A model generated the notes under the pieces. It was given only the letters and a program-made list of their open reading frames with translations. It searched no databases and was not told the DNA's origin. Shown piece by piece: positions 34,560-48,380 of a stretch of DNA of 64,000 bases (its first letter is position 1; each line of letters starts with the position of its first letter). A program made the translations under genes and the position numbers. The stretch is from Odobenus rosmarus divergens (Eukaryota; Chordata; Mammalia; Carnivora; Odobenidae): assembly GCF_000321225.1 (NCBI RefSeq), contig NW_004450398.1, positions 2,220,340 to 2,284,339 of the forward strand, read 5' to 3'.

Positions 34560-37145
34560 CCAGCCTTCCCATATCCACCTGGAAATGCCCTGGTGGGTTT
34601 CCTGGAATGCGGGAGAGACCCTCCTGGAGAAACCAGGGCCCAGACGCCCACGGGGGCCTTGGCAGATGCCAAGCCCACAGCCGAGGGAGGGGCACGGGGG
34701 TGGCAGGAAGGTGCAGAACCTGTTTTCCCGCCGCCAAGGGATTTGGGATCTGCCGCCTCCACCCCTGCCAGGAATTGGGGAGTGGGAGTGAGTCCGAGAG
34801 CAGGCCACCTAGCCTGGAGCCTCCTCTGTCCCCAAAGTGGGGAAACAGATTCACCTAAGACCTGGGGACAGGTATGTGTGGTGGAAGGCATGGAGGGGGC
34901 CAGCCCGGTGGCCAGGCTTTGGGGCGGCCACTGCGCCGCCCCACCCAGGGGAGAGGTGGCACCATGTCTGGCTGGCGTGGCCCGGGGTACATGGCACAGC
35001 TCAGGAGGGAAAGCAGGGCTCCCCGGCGTGTAACTGTAAATACCGGGCATATTCGCTCGGTCACCCCGCCCCGCACACACAGTTATTTTCTAAGGCCCTT
35101 TCTTCCTGGAATGGAAGCAAAAGTCTTACCTAGGTTTCCTTTCTCTGCCTCGCATGTAATATTCCAGGCAGGAGCTAAAACTGCGTTCATGTGCATACAG
35201 ACTCTCCATTTTACGGCAACAGGTGATTCATCAGTTGACTCCAGTGGCCAATTTCTCATCCCCAGGGACTCTCTTGTCCCTCTCTGCCGCCTTCCGGGTG
35301 GATGGGGAGCCCAGCAGAGGCCAGCTCTTTGTCATAGTAGGCTCGGCCAGACACAACCAGGGAGGGAAGGCTGTTGAGACAAAAATATACAAATGCCTTT
35401 CCAGGCCAGATGGGATGGTGTTGGATTGCTGGCTGGTTGGTGTGTTTGGGAGGAAGAGTCCAGCCACCGTCCTTGGGCAGATAGTGTGTGTGTGTGTGTG
35501 TGTGTTGTAATTTGTGGCTGCTGCCCGGCTCCGTGGACAGGTGGGGACTCTGCACAGGCCACGGAGGCCTGAGCCTTGGAGGTTGGCTTCAGCTTGTCCA
35601 GGGAAGGAATAGGGGTTGGGGTGGGCATGGCAGGAAGAGGAGGCTCCCCTCCTTGCCCCAGGAGGGATGGAGTCTGGCTTCGTGCAGGAGTTACCCAAAG
35701 AGGGCATAGAGTGGACTCCTCTTCAGATGCATCTGGCTTTCGTTAGGGACAGGCCAAGGGGGTGTCTAAAAATATCGGAGACAGAGCTGCCACCCAGTGA
35801 GAGAGAGTGCTGGGCTAGTAACCGGATACCCACGGTGGGGGCTGGGGGGGGGTGTCTCTGACGCAGAAGAACCAGCAAAGCTCTGTTCCAGTCACTTGGG
35901 CTCTTCCAGGCAGCCAGACCTTGGGTGGAGGCCTGGGTTGAGGCCTGGGGGTGAGCGCTCTCTGCATTCAGGGCAGCCATGGGCCAAGATCGGGGAATTT
36001 CGAGGGCATGAGAACCTTAGAAAGTCCCAGTCTGACAATGAGGGACACGTGGTGGGGGGGGGGTTGGTTAACTCACCCAACATCACCCAACAGGTTGGCA
36101 GCAGAACCAGGACAAGATCTGGATCTAGGGACTCACTGCCCAGGAGCCCAGTGGCTTAGGAGTCGTCATTGGGGTTCCAGGCCAGGTCCCCAGTGTCAGG
36201 GTCCCCTTAGGGCATGTCATCCATCTAGGATGCTGGGTTTCCATGCTTACGTACTGATGGGATCAAGGTGGGCAGGAAGCCATGCTTAGGCATGGGTCAC
36301 TCCCACTTGGCACTGGGTCACTCTCGGGCACAGCTGTCAGACTCTGGGGATGTTGGCCCATCCTGGGGCAGGATGTAGGGAGGAGGGGGGCTGGAGGACA
36401 ATCTGCTAAATGAGCCCCTCCCTCCTTCCCATCTGAAGACACTGTTGGTTTTGTTCACGTGGGTATCTCTACTGTCTAATGAGTAGCCATTAACCAGAAT
36501 AATTGAATTCCTCCAGCCCTCACCGTCGTTGGGAAGCAGGGCTTCTGTTGATCTAAAAGGGAACTGAGGGTGAAGAGATTGCCTGCACTCCTGCACTCTG
36601 TGGACAGGTTGGATGACCTCAGCTTCTAGAAGCTTCCTAGCACTCCTAGGTCTAGAGCTGGAGGAAGGGTCCCCCAGGTGACATTCAGCATCACGATGAT
36701 CTTGAGAAATATAAGTGTGAATTAACTAGCTATCGCCCAGAATGGAGGGATGGACAAATTAAGTCCTTCAGTGCAGACTGCTTCCCCATAGAGAAGGCAC
36801 TTTGAAGATTTCTTGTTCTGACACTTCTGAGCACCAGCTTATCTAGCAAATGGCCTTTCCTAAATAAATAAAAATAATAATAATTTAAAAAATTTGCAGT
36901 GAATAAATATGATCCAAAGTTGTCTCATCAATCTTGTTTTCATGAATGCGTCCCACATTGTGTTGTCATTGGTAGCACGCAAGGTAATTTTAAAAGTTTC
37001 TGCAGCTGAACATAAAACAGGAAAGAGTAATTAATGTCTTTTTCTCAGTTGGTATTTCAAAAAAACATAAACTGCACCCAGACCCATAATTTCATGGATA
37101 CTATTGGGTAGAATGAAACTAAAGTGTATGCTTTCAACTTTAAAA

Positions 37146-37296
37146 GTTTTTTTTTAATCTTTTTTTTTTTTTTTTTTAAGTATGCTCCATGCCCAGTGTG
37201 GAGCCCAACACAGGGCTTGAACTCACGACCCTGAGATCAAGACGTGGGCTGAGATCAAGAGTCAGACACTCAACCGACTGAGCCACCCAGGCGCCC
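37146..37296 (-). mobile_element. Short-form CAN-SINE (antisense), intron 1
   Basis: T-tract, then caagacgtgggctgagatca and gactgagccacccaggcgcc, without the long CT-rich part. Flanked by CAACTTTAAAA at 37135-37145 and 37297-37307. Confidence 0.9.
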
Positions 37297-38489
37297 CAAC
37301 TTTAAAACACTTTTTTAAATAATTGAGAGATTTCGTGAGTAAGCACAGGTGACCCGGAACAAAAATCTTAGGACTGGAGTGACTGACATTTGGGAGTTGG
37401 CATAACCATGTAGCTTATGGGATGGATACAGTTCACACTTTTGACAACATGAAGGATCCGGAGCATCTGTGAGCTCCCCACCCAAGCTCCTCTTCTGCAA
37501 AGAGCCCCTGTGTTCACCTTGAGACCGAGTAGCCACTCAGCTTCCCAGGGAGTCTCACCATCTTTAGTGAGGGTCAGTGTGCTGCTGGGATGACCTTGGA
37601 CGTTGTTCTGTGGATTGGAGGAGTTGGTATATAGATGTAGACAGAAGTGGCTTACTTGAACCCAGGGAAGGCTGAGGGAGAGGCTAGCTAGCCTGCCTTC
37701 ATCTTAATGGGTGTTATTTACCAGCTCTGTGCAGTGAGCTGCTACAGGCAAAGGGGGATCTCCCTTTCAAAGGAGGCTGCCATCTAGTGAGGGGATGATG
37801 AGTCCAGGACATGCGCGCACCAGCGCCAGGACTGGGGTCGAGAGATGTGGTTTCAGGGAAGCCCATGGTCGTGCAGCAGGCCAGGCTTTCCTGAAGCCCT
37901 TGGGACCGGAGATGGGCTGAGAAGAGTCCCTAGGATTTGCCCAAGCAGTGATGGTTGTGGGTGTGCAGCCGGGAACAGAGGAAGAGAACAGATTCATGAT
38001 CTACCTCCATACCTGAAGTTCAAGAATAGTCAAATGGTCTTCCTGAATTTGGCAAGCTGCTTGGGTTCTGCAGGTTTGGGGGCGGGGAGCTTTAGGTGGA
38101 GCTGGGTGGCCTGCTGGGTGCTCTGTGGACAGAGGGGCGGGGTGGGGGCTGGGCGGTCACCTGGGGCCGGGGTAATGGGGACTTAGCTCGGGAGGTGCCC
38201 TCCAGCCCCCATGGAACACCCCCTTGGAGCATCCCACTGTGGATGCCTCGTGGGTGTGATGGGTTTCCTGTCTGGGTGCTGTGAACGGCAGAGGGGGCAA
38301 CAGTGATACGGTGGCCCCAGTAGGGCCATTATGAGAACCCCAGCAAGGTGTCCAGGACTCCGTGGGGGATGGGAGTCTGGAGCTTTGAAGTGCATTCAAA
38401 GACACACAAGGACCCAGGTGTGGAACTGTGTTTTAGATTGGAATTTGAGGGTAGTAGAAAATGACTTCGATTCTGCCAGTGTTGTCAGG

Positions 38490-38720
38490 AGCAAGAATAA
38501 TAATTAGCATTGCTATTATTATAGCATTTGTAGGGTGCAGAGCAGTTTCCTGGGTTGCGGGCTTTATATCCTTTATCTCGTTTAAAATGAACAACAACCC
38601 TATGAGGTAGGAACTATTATTATTCCCGTTTATAGATGGAAGAGTGGAGCCTTAGAATTTTTGCTTAAATCCACCCAGTGGCTGTGTTTGAGTTTGAATC
38701 CAAGCCTCGTGGACCCCAGA
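38490..38720. mobile_element. MIR/L2-age repeat fragment
   Basis: taatttagcattgc-like start, then caaccctatgaggtaggaac, attattattcccgtttatag and gtgtttgagtttgaatccaa. Bases 37310-38490 and 38720-40225 hold no other clear feature. Confidence 0.55.
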
Positions 38721-40224
38721 GACCCTACTGCATTTGATGTATCCCCGTCATGTCCCTCACTGTAAAGACAGACTTCTGCGTCCTCTTCTTGAAATCACCC
38801 CTGCCCTTTGAGCCAGGAAAGTTCTTTCGTTACAGGTGTTCTGGTGGGTGTCTGGGAGGCCAGCATTCTTCCTCCAAAGTCAGCCGTCTCGGCCCCGAGG
38901 GTCCTGGGCATGAGCTTCCCGCCCCCCCGCCCCAGCCTGTCTCATGGAGGACAGACCCCTGCTTGAGGGAGGCAAGGGCTGGTGGATGCAGGGATCCCCA
39001 TCTGTTGAGTTCACCAGGGCACCTCCTGCATCCGGTGCGGAGCTAAGTGCGCAGTAGGTACTCGGTGAATCCCTGGCCCATGAGAGAGGGAGGCACCTGG
39101 CTTCCTGGGCTCTGCTTTTCAGCTGGCCCTGGCGGGGGGTGGGGGGCGGAGGGGGGAGGAGTCCCAGAAGGAGGCCCCCGGTGGGTGGGCGAGGAGCCAG
39201 CTGGAGGCTGCAGGGGGTGAGAACGGAGGGGAGAGATTTGGGAGGGTGTGTGAGATAACTGGGGCCAGGCAGCTGCCCCCTTCTCCTCCTGCAGCTGACT
39301 CTGTCTGGAGCCAGATCAGGCCCGGGGGTCACAGTCAGCATCCATTTATATCAGTGGGACGCGGGGTCACATTCTTCTAGGCCAGAGCCCGAAAGCAGCT
39401 TCATCACCGCCACGCCCAGAGTGTGGTCTGCACGCCTACGGGCCTCTGGAGATGGTTTCTCTAGCATACAGGCAGACGTTAAAAACTGGGGTGTGCTCAC
39501 ATTTGTTTTAAAGTGGATGACTAAAGTGTCAATCCCTTTGCAAGGGATACTGATTTCCATTTTATGGAGTAATCCCCATTTAAAGACTAATGGATTTAAG
39601 CTAGTTGTTGTACAGACAGGCGCCACGTGGAGTACAGGTGGTGCACACACAGGGCGGAAATGAGGCAGTGGTTCCCTTGCACCCGGGGCCCCTTTACTCC
39701 GTGGTATGCATACCCATCGCCCAGATGCTACAGGCATCGGCTGCTAATGATGCAGCTTCCCCTGCTCTGGAGAATTTTGAGAACCCCCCTCACCCCTCTG
39801 GAGATACCTGGAAAGTCATGCTCCCTACCTCTGGCTGCTGGACCGCACCCCAGGGCACCCACCAAGCCATGTCCCAGAGCCTGGCCTGAGCCCTGGCCCA
39901 GCCTCTCCCATGTGGGGCCCTGGTGCTTTCACGGCAGGTTCCAGGCAGGAGCTGAGGAGCCTTGGAGGATGCATTTCCCTGCACTCAGGGGCCTGCCCGT
40001 CCTCTAAGCCCGGAGGCCGACCTCGAAAGCAGGAGGCCAGGGGGGATTTTCGAGCTGGGAGGAGGACACTGAGTGCCTAGAGGCCCTCTTACTGGAGAAT
40101 CTTCCAGTCTTCACCCTCACTCCCACGTCAGGGGCTGCAGACGGCTCTTAGGTGTCTTTGTGGGGTCAGAGGGTAGAGATGTTGGAATCCCAGCCCCCAG
40201 TGAACTCAGCCACTAATGTGCCTT

Positions 40225-40600
40225 TGATCTCTACAGATCTGCCTATTCTGGACCTTGCCTATAAATGGGATCATATGCTATGTGGCCTTTCGTGTCTGGA
40301 TTTTTTACCCTCACGTAATATAGTCAAGGCTCATCCACGTGATAGCAGGAGTCAGGGCTTCCTTCCTTTTCATGGCCTAATAATATTCTCCTGAATGGAC
40401 AGACCACATTTTGTTTATCCATTCATGAGTTGGGGGATATATGGACTGTTTCCATCTCTTGGCCTTTGCGCATAATGCTGCTGTCAACATTCCCGTACAT
40501 ATCTGGACATGTGTTTTCCTTTCCCTTGGGTAGATCCCTAGGAGTGGAATTGCTGGGTCCTACGGTAACTGTAGTTGCTTGAAGAGCGGTCAGACTCTTG
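40225..40600 (-). mobile_element. Old L1 ORF2/3' UTR fragment (antisense)
   Basis: ataaatgggatcatatgcta, cggcctaataatattc-like text, tttatccattcatgagttgg and ctaggagtggaattgctggg. Confidence 0.7.
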
Positions 40601-41876
40601 TGCCAAGTGGCTGCACCTTGTCATGTCCCCACCAGCTGGCTCGCTCCTTGGAAGCTTCTGCTGGTGAGGCTCCTGTTGGTTCTCGAGCAGGTTCCTGGGG
40701 GCTGGGGCCTCTGGGTCTAAGTGAGGACCCATCGAAGGTTCTGGGACCGGCTGATCCAGCGGAGTGGGTGGTGGGGGGGGCGTGTGTGGAAAGAAGGGGG
40801 GGCCACATGCTCTGTGGCCCACTGGGTGGGGGCTGCCCGAGGGAGAACTGCAATCAGTGAAAGGTGCTGTTTTCTGCACAATGCTGGAGTGACTTTGGGT
40901 GGCTCTGGACACAACATTAAATGGCATTAAGCCATTTTGTGAGAAAGTGGTCCCCTTTTCAGTTCTCTTTCAATGGTTCTGATTGCACCGCAGGCAAATG
41001 TTAGCTGGTGCTGACATGTTTCATGCCTTTCCGACTTTGTTTGCCTTCCTCAACCAGACAGAGCGGGTCTCCGGCTCAGCCCTTTGACAGACAACAGCAG
41101 TGAGCCAGGACTTGTGGACTTTTTGGGGGGAGGGGGTGTTTATTTTCACAATCAGTCTCTATTTGTGGCCAATGATGCTGATTTTCCGCTTCCAGGGAGC
41201 CAAAAGATTTCTTTTAAAAATACGCGTATTTCTGTTAGAGAACAGGTTTATTTAAAGACTGATATGCAGTAGAATCCCACAGTGGTACTCGAGAAGGTGA
41301 CAGGCAAGTGGAGTCTTGGAAACCCTTGTTCTGAAATGTAGGGCCCGATAATTAGATGCGGGGTCAGGAAGCGGGGAGGTCCCCGGTCCCGGGGCACATA
41401 CAGATGGAAACTGGGTGCTGGGAAAATAATGCAGGCAGAGGCTTCAGGCAGGGGTGACTCTGCATGATCACACAGCGCCTTTCGGCTGAGACAGCATGAG
41501 TTCGCGATTCTCATTGTGTGGGGTCGCTTTCCCAATTCCACGGCTCGACGGGGTCATAGCTGCAGATGCCACATCATCAGAGGTGCCCCAGTCTGAAGGG
41601 CAAGGTATTTGGGGGATAGCCTTTCCTTCACAGCCCATCCTCCGCCCAGCTTCACCAGGCATCCTGGCGGGGAAATGGTACCCTGCGATTCCAAGTTCAT
41701 GGTGATGGCTCCCCAGCCAGCTCAGCGTCTGCCCTGATCTTGAGTGTTTCACGGATGGAATTTCTTCCTGTCCTTCCCCCACCCCCACCTCCCGACGCCC
41801 CAGTTAAGGGGCGTGACCTGCCAGCTCTCAGGTTAATGACTCTGTATGAGTGGGGAACCCTGATGGAGAGATGCTG

Positions 41877-42265
41877 TGTTGGTCAGGGTTTTCCAAGAAG
41901 CAGAACCAGTTCAGGAGGTGTGTGTGCAGAGAGAGATTTATTTTAAGGAATTGGCTTACCTGGTTATGGAGGCTGGTGAGTGCAAAGTCTGCAGGGCAGG
42001 CTGGTGGGCCGGAGCCCCGGGGAATAGCTGATGCTGCAGTTTGAGTCTGAAGGCTATCCATGGGCTGAATTCCTTCTTGCTTGGAGAAGGTCAGCCTTTC
42101 TGTTCTCTTCACGCCTTCACCTGATGGGACGAGGCCCACTCACATGAGGGAGGATAATCTGCTTTTCTCAAAGCCCAGCAATTTAAATGTTAATCGCGTC
42201 TAAAGAACACCCTCACAGAAATACGGTGGCTCAGCCAAGTTGACACATACAACTGATGATCACAG
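41877..42265 (+). mobile_element. LTR-like mammalian repeat, family uncertain
   Basis: gttggtcagggttttccaag, ttattttaaggaattggctt, aatttaaatgttaatcgcgt and gccaagttgacacataca follow a well-known mammalian repeat, probably an LTR. Bases 40600-41877 and 42,265-43,320 hold nothing else recognised. Confidence 0.55.
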
Positions 42266-43329
42266 CTATTTTAGGTAAGACAGACACCCAGCATGACATA
42301 AAATAGAACCCCTTTAAAGTCATTCCCTTTTGGGTTCCCTTCCAACCTTACAGGGAGAAAGTCTCAGTTCTGTGGCAGCATCTTTAACACTTCCCAAACA
42401 CATGTGACATCCTGTTTCAGCAAGGAGAGACAGAGTTGGCCTTGGTCATGAGCTCTCAGCGGCCGCTGTTTCTAGCTGGGCATCTCATCATGTTGTTTTG
42501 TTTTCATTGTATTTCTTTTTCCCAGCACCCTCGATTAATGGCGGGTGATGCTGACTTTCTATGTGAGTCCTGATCCTGGGTCTCCTTTTATAAAGATGTG
42601 AGCTTAAAAAGTGAGGAACCCAGTAGGAGTAAGGGTGGTACGCGGATACCCCTGAGATTCTGAAGGCGGGAACAGGAGTGATGGATTTGGGGAAGCGGAT
42701 GTAAGCCTAGTGGGCGGGGGTGGTGCCTGAAGTAGCCTCTAATGGTCTAAGGCTCGTCCGGCCTGGTGAAGTTGTAGGCAGTGATTCCTGGTCCCTAACT
42801 TGCCAGCAGAATGCACTTACAGAAAGGACATCTCCTGTCACTTAGGAAAGACGACAAGGCTGTGTTAGTGAATGCCATTGACCTGCCGGGGATTACTTGA
42901 AAGGCACTGATACAAAGCGTTTTGTGAAGAACACGTTCCCAGCCTATTGGCTGTGAGGATGGGTAACACCCTGCGTCTGACACCTGCCTCACCCCTAGCC
43001 ACTGAATCCAAATCCACCTCACCCCCATGCTGACATGTGTGCCTGCAAGGATGACACCAGCAAGCCTCTCTGGGCTGGGGTGTGGGTTTGCTGGGTGGCG
43101 TCATTACAAGGAGCTCCTTGAATGACAGCAGCCGGCCGTGAGATCTTTAATTGAGGGGTCAGGCCTGGTCATTGGCAGAATGACGGTTATTAGCTCTTCT
43201 GCAAAAGCTGCCCAAACTAGCAGACATTCAACAAAAATTTGCTGAGGAGCCTTGGGCTCTGGGCCTGTGAAGATGAGTAAAGCCTGCTCTCTGTCCTTGA
43301 GAACGGAATCTGTTAAAGTACCGTTTCCC

Positions 43330-43690
43330 CTGTACCAGGTACCTCTTGCCGTGTAAAAACCATTCTGGAACGTAATGGCTTAAAACAGAAAACACTTGTT
43401 TAGTTCATGATTCTGTGGGTGGGCAATGCAGGCTGGGCTCAGCTGGGCTCTCTCACGGGTCTGGGGTCAGCTGGGGGCTGGCTGGTCCAGCATGGTCTTT
43501 GCTGGAAAGGCTCACCTGGGCTCCGTGCAGTCTCCTACCCTCTAGCAGGCCAGGCCGGGTTTGTTCTTGCAGTAGCTGAGCAGGGAGAGAGAGAGAGGAA
43601 GTGCATGAAGCCTCTTGAGGCCGCAGCTCTGCATTGGCACCGAGAGAGAAGAAATCACGAGGGCAGCCAGGGTTCAGTGGGTGGGGAAAT
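43330..43690. mobile_element. Ancient LTR-like repeat, family uncertain
   Basis: aacgtaatggcttaaaacag, gtttagttcatgattctgtg and agctgggctctctcacgggt resemble the family seen at 29560-29890. Confidence 0.4.
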
Positions 43691-43865
43691 AGACTTAAGA
43701 GAGCTTGAGTGGGAGGGGCAGAGGGAAACGGAGAGAGAATCTCAAGCAGACTCTGTCCTGAGTGTGGAGCATGATGTGGGGCTCCATCCCATGACCCCCA
43801 GAGCACCATTCAAGCCAAAACCAGAGTTGGACATTCAACCGACCGCGCCCCCCCCAGGCACCCCT
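43690..43865 (-). mobile_element. CAN-SINE (antisense) without T-tail
   Basis: agagagaatctcaagcagac, gatgtggggctccatccc and caaccgaccgcgcc. The tail end is missing. Confidence 0.7.
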
Positions 43866-43884
43866 ACGTTCTACTTCTTAAAGG

Positions 43885-44215
43885 GAGGGTTCGATTTGCT
43901 ATAAATTTGTTAAAACCTTCTGTGCTTGTGAACATGAGCGACGTTGGTCTGCATTTTTCTTGTGATGTCTTGCCTGCTTTTGGAACCAGGGTAATGACAG
44001 CCTCATAGAATGAGAGCAGGTGTGTGGGTGTGGGCGGGGGGGCAGGGGGAGGGTCCCTACTCTTCGATTTTATGGAGGTGTTTATTGTATGGATTTGGTA
44101 TTATTCTACCTTGAGTGTTTGGCAGCATTCACCTGTGAAACCATCTAGGCCTGGGGTTTTATCTTGGGGAAGAGGCTCCAGGCCCTTGAAAAGTATTTCT
44201 CCCTCCTTCCATTAC
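43885..44215 (-). mobile_element. L1 ORF2 fragment (antisense)
   Basis: ttgtgatgtcttgcctgctt, aaccagggtaatgacagcc, ctcatagaatgagagcaggt and aaaccatctaggcctggggt are the reverse of L1 ORF2 in order. Confidence 0.75.
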
Positions 44216-44284
44216 CAAACTTGAAAGAAACATCTACCTGCGTTTCTTAGCTCTCTAGCTCCTTGAAATCTGGCTCATTCAGCT

Positions 44285-44480
44285 GTCCCTTCGACACATA
44301 TTTATTGGGCACCGTTTACGAACTGGGCACTGTTCTGACTGCTGGGAGTACCATCTGCACGCCATACGAGGGCCCTGTCGCAGGGGAAGCGAGAACACAC
44401 AGGTAAACAACGACAGCAGAGCATCAGGCCAGGACAGGTGCTACGGGAGAAGAGTAAAGAAAGGCTTTGGTTCATGTCAC
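44285..44480 (-). mobile_element. L2 3' end (antisense)
   Basis: cacatatttattgggcaccg, gggcactgttctgactgctg, acacaggtaaacaacgacag. Confidence 0.55.
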
Positions 44481-44995
44481 TGAGATCATCATCAGCAAGT
44501 TTGCCCAACACCTTCTTCTCTGGTCTCTCCTCTCTCAGCTTCTGCTTCTGCGTCCCACTGTCTGCTCTGGGTTTTCTCCCCATCCTGTGCTCACCCCCCA
44601 GTCTTATTCCCGGTGGGATTGCATATCCACCAGGGGCTCCGTGTCCCACCTGCACGACCGTGACCCGGGGGTCTGCTGGCCACTCCTGTTCTCTCCTGAG
44701 GGAAGGTCCTGCCTGTATTCCCACTGCCTGGACACATTTCCACATTGTTACCCGATGTGGCTCTCCCTGTGGGCCGTTGCCCTCTCCCCGAAAACGTGCT
44801 CCTCCTGCACCGACCCACACACATCACGGGAAGCAGTGTCCACTCTGCTCAAGCTGGGAGCTCCCGATCCCCCAGCCTGGGGCCAGGCTTGGTGATTCTG
44901 CTTCTGAAGAGCCCCCACTCGCTTATCTGCTCACCAGGCTGTTGCTGCCTTGGTCCAGACCCTTGTTTCTCACCAGGGATCTGCCCCTTTGCCTC

Positions 44996-45190
44996 TTCCT
45001 TTTTTTTTTTTTTAAGATTTTATTTATTTGTCAGAGAGAGAGAGAGAGCACACAAGCAGGGGGAGCGGCAGAGAGGGAAGCAGGCTTCCTGCTGAGCAAG
45101 GAACCCGATACGGGGCTCGATCCCAAGACTCGGGATCATGACCTGAGCCGAAGGCAGGTGCTCAATGACTGAGCCACCCGGGCGCCCCCT
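44996..45190 (-). mobile_element. CAN-SINE (antisense)
   Basis: T-tract, aagattttatttatttgtca, ending gactgagccacccgggcgcc. CTTTGCCTC flanks it at 44987-44995 and 45191-45199. Confidence 0.92.
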
Positions 45191-45254
45191 CTTTGCCTCC
45201 CTTCTAACCCATCTTCTCACTGTGGAATGCATTTCTTCCAGAGGCAGGTTTCAG

Positions 45255-45685
45255 TATGTTCCTCCTTAAAAGCCTCCTACCCCTCCCCTGGGGCTCTGGG
45301 ACAACGTGCAAGCTTCCGAGGCCCATGAAGCGTCTGGCCCAGCCCCGGGCCCTGCCCAGCACGTACCCTACTCACACTTGCACTGCGATGCTCCGAGCAT
45401 GCCCCGTCCCCTGGCTCTCCTGCCAAACCGCCTGTTCTCCCGCTCTCCCCTTTGAGACCCCGCTCGGATGTCACTTCCTCCGTGAAGCGTCTGATGTCCC
45501 CACGGGGCTGCTCACACCTCCCTCTGTGTTCTCACAGCATGCATGCCCTCATGTCATGGTTGCTTATGTAGCCACCCGTGTTCTTCACCCACCCGGCCGC
45601 TCCCAGGGGACGCGGGCCTGCCTGACTCATCTGTGTATCACCACCAGGTACATGGTGGGCTCCCAATACATGCTCGTTGCGTGAA
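45255..45685 (+). mobile_element. L2 3' end (sense)
   Basis: cggatgtcacttcctccgtg, accaggtacatggtgggctc and caatacatgctcgttgcgtg are in L2 order. Confidence 0.6.
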
Positions 45686-45699
45686 TAATAGTTCCATTT

Positions 45700-45840
45700 T
45701 AAAACAGTGAGCAGAAGGCTGGGGTTTGAGCCTGCTTCTGCCACCTGCTAATTTGATAATCTGGGCAAATCCTCTAAGTTTGACTTCTAGCCCGCAAAGG
45801 GGATCATAGCTCTTGCCCATCCTTCTGACGGGGGGCTGTC
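45700..45840 (+). mobile_element. MIR fragment
   Basis: gtttgagcctgcttctgcca, then tgataatctgggcaaatcct. Confidence 0.5.
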
Positions 45841-46054
45841 ACCTCAATGACACGTGTTTACCCTGCGCGCAGTGAAGACAGGCGCTTCCAGCCCGAGGGA
45901 CTCGTGGGTGACCTGTGTCTCACTTTGTGGGTCCTAGAGTAATGGTATGTAGTGCTGGCTAGCGTCCAGAGCCACCTGTGGCCCCAGGAACTCGGACCCA
46001 TCTGATCAGATCTTAAAGAAATAGGACCCCAGGAGGGAAAAGAAATTCAGAGTT

Positions 46055-46260
46055 CGGGTGGGCAGATTGCCTGGGTTCAAATCCCAGATCCAGCCTTCGC
46101 TAGCTGTGTGACCTTGGGGAAGTTGCTTAACCTCTCTGAACCTTTTCTTTACATATTTAGTGAGGCTAATTATAGCACCTACATCATAGTGTTTTTGTGA
46201 GGAATGAGTAAGAGCTTAGGAGGTACTGAATGTTGGCTGCCATCATTGGTGCTGTTGTGG
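46055..46260 (+). mobile_element. MIR
   Basis: tgcctgggttcaaatcccag, gctagctgtgtgaccttggg and cttaacctctctgaacc. Near complete. Bases 46,260-48,200 hold only a (CA)n run at about 47,262-47,290. Confidence 0.75.
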
Positions 46261-47254
46261 TCATGATTATTCTAATAGACTGGAAGACTCGGGGCCTGCA
46301 CAGGCAGGATCATCCTGGGCTTCTGCCCCAGAGCATTGCTAGATCCCAGTGTCCCTCCTGTTGCCCTTTCTTCAGCGAGTCAAGTGTTGGCGCTGTGCCC
46401 AGAAGCCCCAGCCATGGTGAACGCAGAGCTGGGCTGCCCAGGGCACAGGGGCTTCCGCCAGCCCGAGGGCATCTTGGACGCCTGGATGTTCCAGCATGGC
46501 TGGTCTCCAGATCCCAGGGCAGGAGGCCGAGCTGACCTCTGCCTTCCTGAAAACGGAAGCCAAAGCCACTGCCCCTCCGAGCTCTATGGGTGGTGGGAGG
46601 AGCCGGGCTTCTCGCCAGCCAGCCCCGGGGTGAGCACCTCCAGCTCCGGAGCGGGCCTCGGAGTCCCTCCGGCAGCGTGGCCTTCCCCAGGGTTCAAACC
46701 TGGCCTTTCGAGCTGGAGCTGTGGGTGGAGTGCTTCTGGGTTGAGGGAATGACCCCGGACCTCCAGACGCCAGACATCTCAGGTCTGTTTTTAAAACTTC
46801 CACAGCTCAGGATTGTCCTCCTGCTTCCAATTCCGGGATCGGGCTCCAACTCGGGCTGAGAATGGGCCGTGGTTTAAATCGTAGGAAGAACTCCCGAGGG
46901 TGGGAATAGAAGCGGGTGGGTCGCGTGGCCGTCTTAACAGTGCGTGCTCTGCCCGCGGGAAGCTGGCCGGCTCACTGTCTTGTTCCCTAGCACGGAATCG
47001 AGTAAATGCCAGATCCCCTTCTTTTGAGCCACGAAGGTGGGGGCTGCAGCAGGGAGCTGTGTTTTTACGGAGGGAAGGAGAGGGGGGACCCTTACTCTGC
47101 CCGGGGCAGGCCCCGTAACCTCCTTCTCACCTGCGAGACCTCATGGGGATGTCCCACCATCAGCTGCAAACCAAGTGTCGCTCCTGGGGGAGGGAGGGCC
47201 GGTGAGTCACCAGCAGGAGTTTCTCCCCACCCAGAACTAGACGTGCAGTGTGTG

Positions 47255-47291
<37 letters not shown>

Positions 47292-48199
47292 TTCAGGCAA
47301 ACATCGGGCCAAGGCAAAGCAGGATGGCACCTCTACCTAAGAGCCAGCGAGGAGATGCCAGTGTTTGGTGTGTCTTATTTGTCACCTGAGGTCTGGCTGG
47401 ACATTTCGGGGAGTGCTGTCCCTCCTCCCGTCCACCGTCAGAACTTGATATTCCGTTCTGTGCGCAGAATTTCCAGAGTCCCACCGACACCTCCCGGTGC
47501 CTCACCCCCACTGACTCCAGGTCTGACGCCCAGAGGGGGCTTGCTCTCAGAAACCCATTCACTGTTCTTCCTCTGCCATTTACTGATTCTTTTTCCTGGA
47601 AAAAAAAAAAAATTCTTTTGAATCTTAAGTTCTAATTCCCTGGGTTCCCTATTATTTTATGTGATTATTTTTGTGGGTATTTTATAGAATGGAGAGCATG
47701 TAGGCCTTCAATCTCAAGATACTTTCCTGTGGTTCCTCCATTGCACCTAAATCAAGGTTGGAGAGTCTGCAAGACCCACCTGAGTTTCCGGGTGGAAAGG
47801 GGCTGCATTGATCAAGTGATCAAGGAAAAGCTGTCTCCAAAATCCAGACCCATCTCCCAAGTAGATCAATAAAGACGACGCTGGCTTCAGCGTTGGGGCC
47901 AGTGAGCTACAGGATCAAAATTGCAGGAAACGCTATTTTTAGGACAAATGAAGACCTACGTGCAGTCCTCCATCAGGTCCCCTCTAATGTGCCCGGTCCT
48001 ATCCCAGCCTTAGCTCATGGGCCAGCACAGAGAGACGCTGCCTCCCCAGATCCCTCCTGCCTGCTGCAGAGCTTGGGGGAAGGCCCACCAAAGGTAGAGG
48101 GTGCAGACCCTGCCCGCGTCCGCTCGCCTGATGCGAACTGGGCCACCGTGGGATTTTCATTAGGCCCTAAACATGTGAGCAGGAAGGAGGGTAGCAGAA

Positions 48200-48380
48200 A
48201 ATGTCCCGGAGCCCGAGTTGGAAAAGTGGGGGTTGGAATCCATCTCTGCCAACTTTGACAAATCACCTGCCGCCTTGGTGAGCCTCAGTCTTTTCATGTG
48301 TAAAGTTGGCATAATGATACCTTGTCCGGCCAGCTTCACAGGGTTGACGTGAAGATCCAAAACAAGACGTGTCGTGTAAA
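48200..48380 (+). mobile_element. MIR
   Basis: ttggaatccatctctgccaa, gtgagcctcagtcttttcat and cttcacagggttgacgtgaa. Confidence 0.6.

Noticed and set aside
44438..45172. 244-residue plus-strand open frame
   Set aside because: Its end is translated SINE sequence; the rest has no recognisable domain.
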